Below, piece after piece: positions 15,923 to 25,091 of a stretch of DNA of 64,000 bases. The DNA comes from Saccharicrinis aurantiacus (GTDB lineage: Bacteria > Bacteroidota > Bacteroidia > Bacteroidales > Marinilabiliaceae): NCBI RefSeq assembly GCF_001660705.2, contig NZ_LYBV02000031.1, positions 62,001-126,000 of the forward strand, given 5' to 3'. The notes under the pieces are model-generated. The model had not been told where the DNA came from, did not search any database, and saw nothing but the letters and a program-made list of their open reading frames with translations. Numbering within the stretch: position 1 is the stretch's first letter; the number at the start of each line of letters is the position of its first letter. The position numbers were made by a program, and so were the translations under genes.

Positions 15923-16717
15923 ATGTTATATAAAGGAAACTTAGAAAAGATGATCTCTGAAAATAATTCAGAGGTCGTATACACGCTCCCAGTAGGTGAT
16001 GATAGAATTGATCTTAACCCATTTATTGGTAAAAATATTCAACTTACTTTTTTAGATCAGATAAACTGCGTTGCCTGCGGTAAGAAAACCAATAAATCGT
16101 TTTCGCAGGGCTTTTGTTACAATTGCTTTCAAAGCTCGCCTATGGCAAGTGAGTGTATATTACGACCAGATCAGTGCAAAGCACACTTAGGCGTTTCGCG
16201 CGATATGGAATGGAGTAAAACACATTGTTTGCAGCCACATATTGTATACTTGGCAGTATCGTCTAACTTAAAAGTAGGTATCACTCGTCAATCGCAAATT
16301 CCAACACGTTGGATTGATCAAGGTGCGAGTGCAGCCATTATATTGGCAACCGTTCCTAACAGACATATTGCTGGTACCATAGAAAAGTATTTGATGCATT
16401 ATTACAGCGATAAAACCAGTTGGCAAGCTATGCTAAAAGGTACATCGGCCGAAGTTGATTTAGTGGCTGAAAAGAAAGTTGCCGCAAGTAAATTACCTGT
16501 TGAATTACAACAATATATTCAGAAAGAGGATTTATTAACTCAAATTAATTTTCCGGTAAGTGCTTATCCCGATAAGGTAAAGAGTGATAGTTTTGATAAA
16601 TCTAAAACCGTATCAGGCGTATTAAAAGGGATTAAAGGTCAGTATTTGATTTTTGAGGACAATACGGTACTTAATGTTAGAAAGCACCGAGGATATTTAG
16701 TTGAAGTTAGTTTGTAA
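15923..16717 (+). CDS. DUF2797-family protein (zinc ribbon plus GIY-YIG-like segment)
   Basis: The 264-residue protein has a four-cysteine knuckle (CVACGKK...FCYNC, about residues 50-70), then more cysteines in SECILRPDQCKAHLG. A GIY-YIG-like segment follows (VYLAVSSNLKVGITRQSQIPTRWIDQGAS, about 109-137). This is the DUF2797 layout. I know of no experimentally defined role; the zinc ribbon and nuclease-like segment suggest nucleic-acid contact, which is inference. The next gene starts 37 bases after its stop, so co-transcription with the channel is likely. Confidence 0.85.
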   Translation: MLYKGNLEKMISENNSEVVYTLPVGDDRIDLNPFIGKNIQLTFLDQINCVACGKKTNKSFSQGFCYNCFQSSPMASECILRPDQCKAHLGVSRDMEWSKTHCLQPHIVYLAVSSNLKVGITRQSQIPTRWIDQGASAAIILATVPNRHIAGTIEKYLMHYYSDKTSWQAMLKGTSAEVDLVAEKKVAASKLPVELQQYIQKEDLLTQINFPVSAYPDKVKSDSFDKSKTVSGVLKGIKGQYLIFEDNTVLNVRKHRGYLVEVSL

Positions 16718-16754
16718 GTTAAGCCTACACTTAATCAATATAATTCTATCAATT

Positions 16755-17417
16755 ATGAAGAAAGTAATTAAAAAGTTTATCAACAATCAGCTATTGGGAA
16801 ATACCATCCTGTTTGTGATTATTTTGTGTTTAATCATTTCTTCTCAGTTATTCTCGAACTATCCAATGGGGCAAAGCATTAACAGAGTTATATTTAATGT
16901 ATTAATTGTTACCAGTTTATTATCTATCAAGCAAGGCTTTAATAAGCTTTTTACTTTTGCGTTAATTACGGTTATTAGTATAGAAGTAATCAGTTATATC
17001 ATACATATACCTTATCTGGAGTTTATTTCAGAAGGGCTAAAAATATTATTCTTCGCCAATATTGTTTATTTATTATTTAGGCAAGTGGCCAGTAGTAAAC
17101 GTGTTGATAACAGGGTTATTTTAGAGGCCATTAATGTTTATTTATTATTTGCCATAATAGGGAGCTTGTTTGCTACTATTATTTATTTGGGTAATAATAA
17201 CGCATTTCTGTTTAATACCATTGATAACCCTAATTACTCCGATTTCTTTTATTTTGCCACAATAACTGTTACCACAATTGGTTATGGCGATATTACGCCA
17301 GTTACCAACTCGGCGCAGTTGTTAACTATGATATTAGGCTTGGGCGGACAGTTATATATTACGCTTGTTTTGGCTATGTTAGTGGGTAAATATTTGAGTG
17401 CACCATCGAAAAAATAA
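16755..17417 (+). CDS. Two-pore-helix type potassium channel protein
   Basis: The 220-residue membrane protein has about four N-terminal hydrophobic segments and then an ion-channel module (about 128-212). The selectivity filter reads TVTTIGYGDITP (TIGYGD at 174-179), so K+ selectivity is expected. I start it at the ATG at 16755 (MKKVIKKFINNQ). An upstream in-frame ATG at 16701 would overlap the DUF2797 gene and add an unusual leader. No C-terminal RCK or cyclic-nucleotide domain is present, so gating is unclear. A strong terminator follows. Confidence 0.88.
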   Translation: MKKVIKKFINNQLLGNTILFVIILCLIISSQLFSNYPMGQSINRVIFNVLIVTSLLSIKQGFNKLFTFALITVISIEVISYIIHIPYLEFISEGLKILFFANIVYLLFRQVASSKRVDNRVILEAINVYLLFAIIGSLFATIIYLGNNNAFLFNTIDNPNYSDFFYFATITVTTIGYGDITPVTNSAQLLTMILGLGGQLYITLVLAMLVGKYLSAPSKK

Positions 17418-17430
17418 GGACATAAAAAAA

Positions 17431-17463
17431 GGGATTTCAACCGTTGTTGAATCCCTTTTCTTT
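17431..17463 (+). terminator. Terminator after the K+ channel gene
   Basis: GGGATTTCAAC and GTTGAATCCC pair around a CGTT loop, with one bulged T, flanked by A and T tracts. It is also the hairpin of the first leader cassette described next. Confidence 0.75.
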
Positions 17464-17586
17464 AACCTAAACCCTAATCTATGAAAAAAAACTTCTTATG
17501 TCTGTTTTGTGCGGATTTCTAAAAAATTGGAATGCCTTAGAGACATTCCAATTTATAACCTAAACCCTAACCTAATCTATGAAAAA
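17464..17586 (+). repeat. Duplicated leader: AACCTAAACCCTAA...CTATGAAAAA with hairpins
   Basis: The sequence AACCTAAACCCTAA running into TCTATGAAAAA occurs at 17464-17488 and again at 17557-17586, where one extra CCTAA unit is inserted. Each copy directly follows a hairpin; the second is a perfect 11-bp stem with a 9-base loop at 17524-17554. Each ends in ATGAAAAA, the start of a tiny frame (13 and 18 codons) that stops quickly. Such leaders usually precede exported-protein genes in these bacteria, yet none follows here. No other gene is seen in 17418-17682. Confidence 0.6.
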
Positions 17587-17682
17587 CTCTCTTGCTCTTC
17601 GTATAGGAATACTGCAAAGCATGTGCCAAAAATATCTTACAATGTGTTTTTAGATTTTGTTAACATATGAAACTGCTTTATG

Positions 17683-18933
17683 CTATACTGCACAACTTGC
17701 TAGCATTTGTTTAAACTCTTGTTTTTGAACTTGGTCAGCGTTGCTTCCTCTACTAATATATTCGCTTAAACCATCGAGGTTGGCTAGTTGTAGGGTTTCT
17801 ACATCAAAGGCTTTGTTTTTTAATTCGGATAGTTCGCCCAGGCCTGCTTCATTAAATAGTTCTAGTAACTGTGGATATTGGTTTTCGGGCATATTAACAA
17901 AGGTGCTGAGTCGGTCAATTTTCCAGTAACTAATATCGTGTTTTCCCAAACCACTAATTTGCTTTAATTTATCACCTTCAGGTGTTGAGTTGTGGGTAAT
18001 AAACAAAAATGTTTTGCATATCAGTTTATCCTCAATAACATCCATTACCATGTAACCCACTTTTACAGTGTGTAGTTTAAAGGGTAGCAACAAATATTGC
18101 TTATAGCCTAATATCGATTTAATTTTTACCGTGTTTTCCCATAAAGCATAATGTAGCGCTTCAGTGTTGAGTAGGTTCAGTCGCTCTTTTAATCGCCGTA
18201 AGGCATGTGCTTGAATGTGCAAGCTTAATGAATCATGTTTTGTTTGATGGGTAGTTGGCAGTAAGGTATTGCAAACCTTTATCCACCTGTAACCAATTGT
18301 GAAATCGGGCGAGCCTAATTGAAATATAGGACGATAGTTACCATTTATAGCAACGTAGCTTTTTTGGGCATTTACCCCTGCCAGTTCGGTTACCACATCT
18401 AGTACAGGGTTATCTTTTACAATAGCTGCAATTCTAACTTTTATACTAATATATTTCTCAGTTGGATTACTCAATTGCAGCGTAACACAGGTAAGTAATA
18501 ATGCATATTGCGAGTAAAATTGGGTAAATAACTTACCCTGTAATTCTTTAAAGGTCTGTATCTCTGGGTTGTTTCTATCTCCAGTTTCGCGTGCAATTAC
18601 TTTTTGCATACCAAGGCCGTAGCTATACATTAATACAATATCGTAAACTGTTGCGTTGTGCCCTTTAATATCAAGTTTTTCCTGAAGCAGCTTATGCCTT
18701 ATGTTCTGTTGTATCTTTTTTAGTTCTGTTTTTGATAGTAATTTGTTGCATGTTTCAGCAGGTAATATATTGGGTACCATATCGAACATATAGTGTAACT
18801 CGTTTGATTTAAACTTAGCAAAACTATCGCCTAATTTATTTTTTTTTAAACAAGTGTATAATCGGGTTTGATATCGTTTATAGGCGTTGGGGCCGTTGTA
18901 TGTTGTAGTTTTCTTTTTTCTTTTTCGTGCCAT
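17683..18933 (-). CDS. Unknown protein, 416 residues, very basic N-terminus
   Basis: I do not recognise this protein. It opens with MARKRKKKTTTYNGPNAYKRYQTR, a strongly basic patch that could touch nucleic acid. The middle has SLSLHIQAHALRRLKERLNLL (about 240-260), a His/Arg-rich helix, then CKTFLFITHNSTPEGDKLKQISGL (about 312-335), the most motif-like segment. There is no signal peptide or membrane helix. It follows the DUF6261-like gene by 78 bases on the same strand, so the two probably form an operon. It lies on an accessory-looking segment flanked by repeats. Confidence 0.65.
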   Translation of the reverse strand: MARKRKKKTTTYNGPNAYKRYQTRLYTCLKKNKLGDSFAKFKSNELHYMFDMVPNILPAETCNKLLSKTELKKIQQNIRHKLLQEKLDIKGHNATVYDIVLMYSYGLGMQKVIARETGDRNNPEIQTFKELQGKLFTQFYSQYALLLTCVTLQLSNPTEKYISIKVRIAAIVKDNPVLDVVTELAGVNAQKSYVAINGNYRPIFQLGSPDFTIGYRWIKVCNTLLPTTHQTKHDSLSLHIQAHALRRLKERLNLLNTEALHYALWENTVKIKSILGYKQYLLLPFKLHTVKVGYMVMDVIEDKLICKTFLFITHNSTPEGDKLKQISGLGKHDISYWKIDRLSTFVNMPENQYPQLLELFNEAGLGELSELKNKAFDVETLQLANLDGLSEYISRGSNADQVQKQEFKQMLASCAV

Positions 18934-19011
18934 GGTAAAAAAGGATCAAAGGTTTTTTGGTATAATAAAGGGCACCAACTCATTAGAGTTAACGCCCATT
19001 AGTAGTGTAAT

Positions 19012-19752
19012 TTAGTTTGATACCTCTTCTGCCTTGCGGGTTGCTTTGGCTTTTAGTAGTGCATCTTGCTCAATAATATATTTGTTGATGCCTTTTAGGG
19101 TATTGTAACAAGCTTCGTCTTTATTTAGGTTGGATAAACCCTCTAAAACATTAAGCCACATTACAAAATCGCCCTGAATGGCTTTGCGTAAATCGCGTAC
19201 CTTGGGGCTTTGCTTATTGCCATTTTTGGTACGTTCAATGTTGTAGTTTTTAAAGGCTCCGGCTGAGCCTTCGAGCCTGTTGACATCGGCAGTAAGCTCT
19301 AGGGTTTCAAAGTGGGCTTTATTTTCAGGTGTTGCCCAAGCTGCAATAACCCTATCGAGCTGTGCAGTTTGTGCATCAAGCGAAAGCCTATCTAAATTAA
19401 TATCGAAAGTATCGAATACACTAAGCAGAGTAATAGCCGCATTTTTTTTTGCTGCATCGCGATTAATCGCATTACTTTGAAGCATCACCTTTAGGTAGGC
19501 ATAATCGTCATCGCGCTGCGCATCGAGCTCACTCCTATCAGAGTAATTTACTTCTTTACTCAATACACCATTAAGTGTGGTCATGTTTTCTATGATGGGT
19601 GCCAGTGCTACTGGTATTACATGCTCGGGTGCAAAATTTTGCTGCTGAGCCACTTTTATACTATCTGAGATAAGAATATAAAAGCTGTCGTTTGTTAAAG
19701 CTGGATAGTTTACTGATTCTCTGTGGATTTTTGTAAATTCAGTTGTTGACAT
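19012..19752 (-). CDS. DUF6261-like protein, second paralog
   Basis: This 246-residue helical cytosolic protein shares its overall plan with the product of 1977-2690: an N-terminal helical part, an 'LD..RD..Y..L...L' core (SELDAQRDDDYAYLKVMLQSN, about 72-92), then an Ala-rich stretch with charged repeats (NRDAAKKNAAITLLSVFD). Sequence identity is low, so the link is tentative. Function is unknown. The upstream side contains a 46-bp-arm inverted repeat carrying GCCATAATC-type motifs also found ahead of the other paralog. It is first in a two-gene unit with 17683-18933. Confidence 0.65.
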   Translation of the reverse strand: MSTTEFTKIHRESVNYPALTNDSFYILISDSIKVAQQQNFAPEHVIPVALAPIIENMTTLNGVLSKEVNYSDRSELDAQRDDDYAYLKVMLQSNAINRDAAKKNAAITLLSVFDTFDINLDRLSLDAQTAQLDRVIAAWATPENKAHFETLELTADVNRLEGSAGAFKNYNIERTKNGNKQSPKVRDLRKAIQGDFVMWLNVLEGLSNLNKDEACYNTLKGINKYIIEQDALLKAKATRKAEEVSN

Positions 19753-20409
19753 AATTCAAGTTGAGTTTATTTATGATTATTGATTTATTGTTTAAGCAAA
19801 TAGCATAAAGCCTCGTAGATGGCTTGCTTAAAAATTAGACTATCTGCTACAAAGTTGATTATGGCTTGCTATTTTTCAGCAAGGCGTATTTTAAAGTAAA
19901 AGTATGTTGCTTAAAATAAGCATGGTTAATATTGGCTTGTTTGTTCCTTGCTTATAAATAAAATGTATATAAACAGCCCGGGATACACGATTTAAACTTT
20001 AAGCAAGCTATAATCAGCTTCGGGTGGCTAAATAATATTTTTAAGTAAACACTTTTTCTAATTAAAATACGGTTTTGGAATGGAGGGATAAGTTGCTATT
20101 AGGGTAATAGCTATCCCTTAATGGGTCGTTGGCTTAACCAACAAATGGCACGTTTAAAAACAAAACCAAGGTTGTGAAATAAGATTTTATAAATACTTGT
20201 GGATAGAATCATTTAGGCTTGGTACTGGCTTGTTTGTTTAATTTTACTATTATCTAAAATATTGATTTTGATTAATATATCCAATAGTTTGGGAGGATTA
20301 GTTATAAACAATAGCGTATAACACAGCTGTGGCATATGCTACAAATACAGTGTTTTTATGGCTTACTAAGGCTCTAATGTTTATTGCAGAGAATCGGTTT
20401 TACACCATA
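19753..20409. other. Gene-free region with an imperfect inverted repeat
   Basis: No protein-like frame is seen. The main structure is an inverted repeat with arms 19827-19871 and 20001-20046. The outer 9 bp (CTTAAAAAT) match exactly. The inner 19 bp around TGATTATGGCTTGCT match at 17 positions. The 16 bases between them differ, at equal spacing in both arms. AAGCAAGC/GCTTGCTT words recur between the arms. It may be a decayed miniature element or paired regulator sites upstream of the gene at 19752. Confidence 0.5.
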
Positions 20410-20439
20410 AAAAAAGGCCGTTTCAATTAAGAAACGGCC
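20410..20439 (-). terminator. Terminator of the RND efflux operon
   Basis: Perfect 9-bp arms GGCCGTTTC/GAAACGGCC enclose a 6-base loop. On the reverse strand they are followed by six T, 24 bases past the RND stop codon. Confidence 0.9.
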
Positions 20440-20462
20440 TTGTTATATAGCGATGTAATAAC

Positions 20463-23400
20463 TTACATATCTGCCTCTGTTTTGGGCTTGGCTACTTTGT
20501 TTCGAACTTTAACAGCTACTAAAAACATAACCGGTGACATAATTAAGGTTAACACCGTTGAGGTGGTTAAACCAAATATTACGGTCCATGCCATTGGCGA
20601 CCAGAAATCGGCATTATCGCCACCAAAATAGACGTGCGGATTTAACTCAGAAAGTAAACCAGAAAAATCGAAGTTGAAACCCGTTGCCAAAGGAACAAGT
20701 CCTAATACTGTGGTTATTGCAGTTAACAATACAGGGCGCAAACGTGTTTTACCACCTTGTACAATACACTCAACTTCATCGGCAATAGGTAGGCGCTCAA
20801 ATTCTTTTAAGCCCAATTCTTTTTTACGATCCTTTCTTAGAATATCAATGTAATCGATGAGTACAATACCATTATTTACAACAATACCTGCAAGGGATAC
20901 AATCCCTACCCCTGTCATCAGAATCACAAAGTCCATCTGAAAGGTTCCCAATCCAAAAAATACACCAATGGTACTTAAAAGCACGGTACCCAATATTATA
21001 AATGGCTTAACAGCAGAGTTAAATTGCGTAATTAATATCATGGCAATTAAAGCAACCGCAAGTAGCAGTGCACCCACCAAGAAATCAGAAGTTTCTTTCT
21101 GACTCTCTTGCTCTCCGGTCATTTTCCATTTATAACCAACAGGCATTTCGTACGATTTTAAAATTTCGCGGATACGCTCATTAATGGTATTGGCATTAAA
21201 ACCTTCGTTGATGTTTGAGTAAATAGTAATTACCCTATTGTTATCGATACGATTAATTTTTTCGTAGGTAGTGCTGTATTTATAATCGGCAACCGACGAA
21301 ATAGGCAAGAAATAAGGTGTACCATTTTGCTCAATTCTCATTTTAAGATTCAATAAGTGACTGGTACTATTTCTGTACTTCTCATCTAAACGAACCATAA
21401 TATCAAATTCGTCTTCGTTCTCCTTATACTTATCCACATTGCTACCATAAACGGCAGTTCTAATGGTACCTGCAATCATTTGAGTTGATAAACCTACCCT
21501 ACGTGCCTTTTCACGGTCAATTTCAAGCAGCATCTCTGGCTTATTCGGATTCAGATCAATCTGAAGCTTTTCGATACCCGGGATTTTATCATCGTTAATC
21601 ACACGAATCATATCCTCAGTAGTAGTTAATAGCTCTTGAAATTTGTCTCCTGAAACCTCAATGTTAATGGGTTTACCCACCGGAGGTCCCTCATCTTCTT
21701 TCTCAATAAATATTTTAACGCCTAAATAGCCCTGAAATGCATCGGTTAATTCGCGCATTATTTCGGTGGTACTAATACCAAGTCTGTCTTCGTAATCAAC
21801 AAAAGTAATGGTAGTTAATGCTTTGTTTGGCGATCGATCTGCTTCAAACATACCACCTTTACCCTTACCAATGGTTAAACCTACCGATTTAATGATTGGC
21901 TCGTATTTACCTATTACCTCGTACATCTTGTTTTCAACGTCTACCATAATGGATTCGGTAACATCTAAATCGGTTCCCAAAGGTAACTCGGCAGTAATGT
22001 AAATGGTTTTAGGCTGACTGCTAGGGAAAAATATGGTATTTGTACCCGCAGCACCATAAAACATGATAGAAAATATGAATAGTAAAACAGAAGATACAAG
22101 AAGTATTACCGATGTTTTTTTACCCAAAGCTTTACGTAAACTGTTTTCGTACATGCTTTCCATTTTAGGAATTCCTTTTCCTTGAAACCAAACGGCAAAT
22201 GGTTTAATGGCAAATACATTGATGGTAGTTATTAGTAGAGGGATGATAAATATATTACCCCAAAGCATGCTTCCACCTATATAAAACAATACTCCAATAG
22301 CACCAAGAATTCCCACAATGATGAAGGTTCTTTTGCGGTTTTTCTTTTCAGTGATGTCTTCAATTTTCATGAATTGTGCAGCAAACACAGGGTTTAATAC
22401 CAAGGCTACAAATAGCGACGATGCCAATACAATAATAAGCGTAATAGGCATATAACTCATAAAGTCGCCCACAATACCCGGCCACATTAGCAATGGTAAA
22501 AAGGCTGCTAAAGTAGTTGCTGTTGATGATATAATAGGAATTGCAATTTCGCTGGTACCTCTTTTAATGGCTTCTAACTTTGAGAATCCTTCCTCGTGTA
22601 AACGATAAGAGTTTTCAACCACCACAATGGCATTATCAACCAACATACCAAGGGCCAATAATAAACCAAATAAGATCATGGTATTAATGGTGTATCCCAT
22701 GGCCGAAAGCACATAAAATGAGATAAACATTGACATAGGTATAGCCAAACCTGAGAAGATAGCATTGCGGATACCCATAAAGATGTAAAGCACCAAAATA
22801 ACCAATAGCATTCCCATTAGGATACTATTTTCGAGATTACTAATCTGCGATTTTATACTGGTTGATTGGTCATCGGTAATTACAATATTTAAATCTTGCG
22901 GAAGCTGACGGGCTTCTTGTTTCTCTCTAATAATACGGTAAATATCATCGGTAGCATCCAATAAGTTTTCGCCACTTCGTTTTACAATAGAAAGCGTTAC
23001 CACTGGTTTACGATCCAATACCGAGATAGAAGATTTCTCTTCGAATCCATCAACCACTTCGGCCACATCTTTAATGTATCTGATATTTCCATCTTTGGCA
23101 CTCACAATGGTATTGCGAATTTGCTCCATCGATTTATAATCAGCCTGCGTTGTAATAGATCTGCGCGTACCATCTACCTTAAGCTCTCCGGCTCCAAGGG
23201 TGATGTTCTCCGCCAATAGGGCTTGCTCCACATCGTAGAAAGTCAAATCCATTGATTCCAATAAAAACGGATCAACATTAATTTGAATTTCACGCTCATC
23301 AACCCCTACTATATCTGCTTCTCTAATGGATCTTAAGGCTTCAAAATCGTCCTGTAAATCCTCCGCAAATTTCTTCAGTTCGTAAATAGAGTAATCTCCC

Positions 23401-23882
23401 GAAAGGTTAATATTTAAGATAGGGAATTCTGAAAAGTCGATATCATCAACGGTAGGTTCCTTTTCTAAATTATCAGGTAATTCTGATTTCGCTTTATCAA
23501 CGTTATCCTTAACATCCTGTAAAGCTTGTTTTACTTCAACATCGGTTTCAAACTCAACAATAATTAAACTGTAATCCTGAAACGATGCCGATGACATTTT
23601 CTTTACGCCATTTAAACCCTTTAGCTCCTTTTCGATAGGGCGCGTAATAAGGTTTTCCATGTCGGAAGGACTATTACCGGGGTGAACGGTATTCACCATT
23701 ATGTACGGTATCACTACCTCTGGAAATAACTCACGTTCCATTCCTCTATACGAACTAATACCTGCAACAAGCAGAAAGAAAGTTAGTATGTAAATGGTGT
23801 TTTTATTATTAAGCGCAGCAAGGGTTGGCTTAAACTTCCGATAGCCTTTGTTTTCTGTGCCTAGTTCTTTTTCTTGACTCAT
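20463..23882 (-). CDS. Efflux RND transporter permease subunit (AcrB/MdtB-like)
   Basis: The 1139-residue inner-membrane pump has the RND plan: TM1, a large periplasmic loop, a six-helix bundle with GMLVDNAIVVVENSYRL in TM4 (the proton-relay Asp is present, but the usual second Asp is Asn), a second loop, and a C-terminal helix bundle. MVNTVHPGNSPSDMENLITRPIEKEL near the N-terminus is typical. A soluble stretch around residues 495-560 enlarges it beyond the usual 1030-1050. It takes substrates from the periplasm and passes them to the TolC partner. It is last in the operon tetR-tolC-adaptor-pump, 23 bases after the adaptor. Confidence 0.95.
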   Translation of the reverse strand: MSQEKELGTENKGYRKFKPTLAALNNKNTIYILTFFLLVAGISSYRGMERELFPEVVIPYIMVNTVHPGNSPSDMENLITRPIEKELKGLNGVKKMSSASFQDYSLIIVEFETDVEVKQALQDVKDNVDKAKSELPDNLEKEPTVDDIDFSEFPILNINLSGDYSIYELKKFAEDLQDDFEALRSIREADIVGVDEREIQINVDPFLLESMDLTFYDVEQALLAENITLGAGELKVDGTRRSITTQADYKSMEQIRNTIVSAKDGNIRYIKDVAEVVDGFEEKSSISVLDRKPVVTLSIVKRSGENLLDATDDIYRIIREKQEARQLPQDLNIVITDDQSTSIKSQISNLENSILMGMLLVILVLYIFMGIRNAIFSGLAIPMSMFISFYVLSAMGYTINTMILFGLLLALGMLVDNAIVVVENSYRLHEEGFSKLEAIKRGTSEIAIPIISSTATTLAAFLPLLMWPGIVGDFMSYMPITLIIVLASSLFVALVLNPVFAAQFMKIEDITEKKNRKRTFIIVGILGAIGVLFYIGGSMLWGNIFIIPLLITTINVFAIKPFAVWFQGKGIPKMESMYENSLRKALGKKTSVILLVSSVLLFIFSIMFYGAAGTNTIFFPSSQPKTIYITAELPLGTDLDVTESIMVDVENKMYEVIGKYEPIIKSVGLTIGKGKGGMFEADRSPNKALTTITFVDYEDRLGISTTEIMRELTDAFQGYLGVKIFIEKEDEGPPVGKPINIEVSGDKFQELLTTTEDMIRVINDDKIPGIEKLQIDLNPNKPEMLLEIDREKARRVGLSTQMIAGTIRTAVYGSNVDKYKENEDEFDIMVRLDEKYRNSTSHLLNLKMRIEQNGTPYFLPISSVADYKYSTTYEKINRIDNNRVITIYSNINEGFNANTINERIREILKSYEMPVGYKWKMTGEQESQKETSDFLVGALLLAVALIAMILITQFNSAVKPFIILGTVLLSTIGVFFGLGTFQMDFVILMTGVGIVSLAGIVVNNGIVLIDYIDILRKDRKKELGLKEFERLPIADEVECIVQGGKTRLRPVLLTAITTVLGLVPLATGFNFDFSGLLSELNPHVYFGGDNADFWSPMAWTVIFGLTTSTVLTLIMSPVMFLVAVKVRNKVAKPKTEADM

Positions 23883-23905
23883 TATTTATTATTTGAAAAG
23901 GTGAG

Positions 23906-25033
23906 TTACGATTTTACTATAGCTATCTCGGTTCCGTTTACAATTTGATCGTAACCAACCGTAATAATTTGATCTCCGCTTTTTAAACCTTCTGAGATAA
24001 TGGTTTTATTATCAGAATTAAAAATTGAAGTTACATATTGCTTTTTCGCGATGCTTTTACCATTTGATTCTGTGGCAACAAAAATAAATTCGCCTTCAAA
24101 ATCTTGCTTCACTAAAATAGATGGTACAATAATTAAATCGTCAGCAGAAAAAACTCTCAACTTAACTGATGTTAATAGGTTGGGCTTAATTTCGTGCGAT
24201 TTATTATCCAGGTTAATTCTAACTCTAAAAGTTCGCGAGATATCATTAATTACAGTTGATGAACGGTAAATTTTTGCATCCACTGTTTTCTTTATCGATG
24301 GAAAATAGATTTCAGTAGCATCTCCTTTGTTGATGGTTCCTAAAAACTTTTCGCCAACTTCAGTATTAACGTATACTTTGTCAATATTTACCACGCGTGC
24401 AAAAGGCAAGCTTGGACCCGCAATTTCGCCTTTACGTTGAAATACTTCATCCACTACCCCATTAATCTGACTTTTAACACTCATCATATCTTTTTGAGCA
24501 TTAAGCGATCTTAAGTTTTGTTCTAATGATTCTTTGTTCGATTTAGCTTGCAGGTATTCCATCTCTGAACCAATATTCTGATTCCATAACCTCTCCTGAC
24601 GCTCAAAAGTAGTAATGGCTAAATTAAGGTTCACTTTGGCTTGCTCAATTTGCGTATCCAAAGCATCATTATTAAGATAGGCCAATGTTTGTCCCTTACG
24701 TACATTATCACCTTCTTCCACTAAAATCTCAGTAATTTTTCCAGCTCCTTCAGGACTGATGATTGTATTTTCATCGGCCTTAACCTTACCTGTTACCTCT
24801 ATATAGTGATTGTAAGTTTCAGGAGTAATTACCTTAGTAGCCACATTAACGGCGCCTTCTTTGCTTCCTGATTCTTCTTCAATCTCTTTCTCAAGTTTTG
24901 TAATTTGTTTTTTTAACTCAGTGAAATCAGCTTTTAATTCAGCTAACTCACTTATTTTCTCTTTTGTTTCACTACCCGAACATGCAGCAAGCGAAATTGC
25001 TATAAATCCGATTAATATATTACGTGTTTTCAT
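23906..25033 (-). CDS. Efflux RND periplasmic adaptor lipoprotein (HlyD/AcrA family)
   Basis: The lipoprotein signal MKTRNILIGFIAISLAACSG (Cys18) fixes the start at 25033; the frame extends to 25063 but that leader is atypical. A coiled coil (about 20-55, rich in K/E/L) is followed by a biotinyl-lipoyl-like half motif (ISPEGAGKITEILVEEGDNVRKGQTLAYLN), an alpha hairpin, the second lipoyl half (MSVKSQINGVVDEVFQRKGEIAG), beta-barrel and membrane-proximal domains. It bridges the inner-membrane pump to the outer-membrane TolC channel. The coiled coil ahead of the lipoyl domain is common in Bacteroidota adaptors. Confidence 0.95.
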   Translation of the reverse strand: MKTRNILIGFIAISLAACSGSETKEKISELAELKADFTELKKQITKLEKEIEEESGSKEGAVNVATKVITPETYNHYIEVTGKVKADENTIISPEGAGKITEILVEEGDNVRKGQTLAYLNNDALDTQIEQAKVNLNLAITTFERQERLWNQNIGSEMEYLQAKSNKESLEQNLRSLNAQKDMMSVKSQINGVVDEVFQRKGEIAGPSLPFARVVNIDKVYVNTEVGEKFLGTINKGDATEIYFPSIKKTVDAKIYRSSTVINDISRTFRVRINLDNKSHEIKPNLLTSVKLRVFSADDLIIVPSILVKQDFEGEFIFVATESNGKSIAKKQYVTSIFNSDNKTIISEGLKSGDQIITVGYDQIVNGTEIAIVKS

Positions 25034-25091
25034 ATGCTTAAAATTTATCGTGGTAACCAACATCAGTGTATTGGTAAGAGTTATTAATAGT

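Noticed and set aside
17464-17586. Two tiny genes starting ATGAAAAA
   Set aside because: The frames stop after 13 and 18 codons and have no signal peptide or conservation evidence, so I report the duplicated leader rather than genes.
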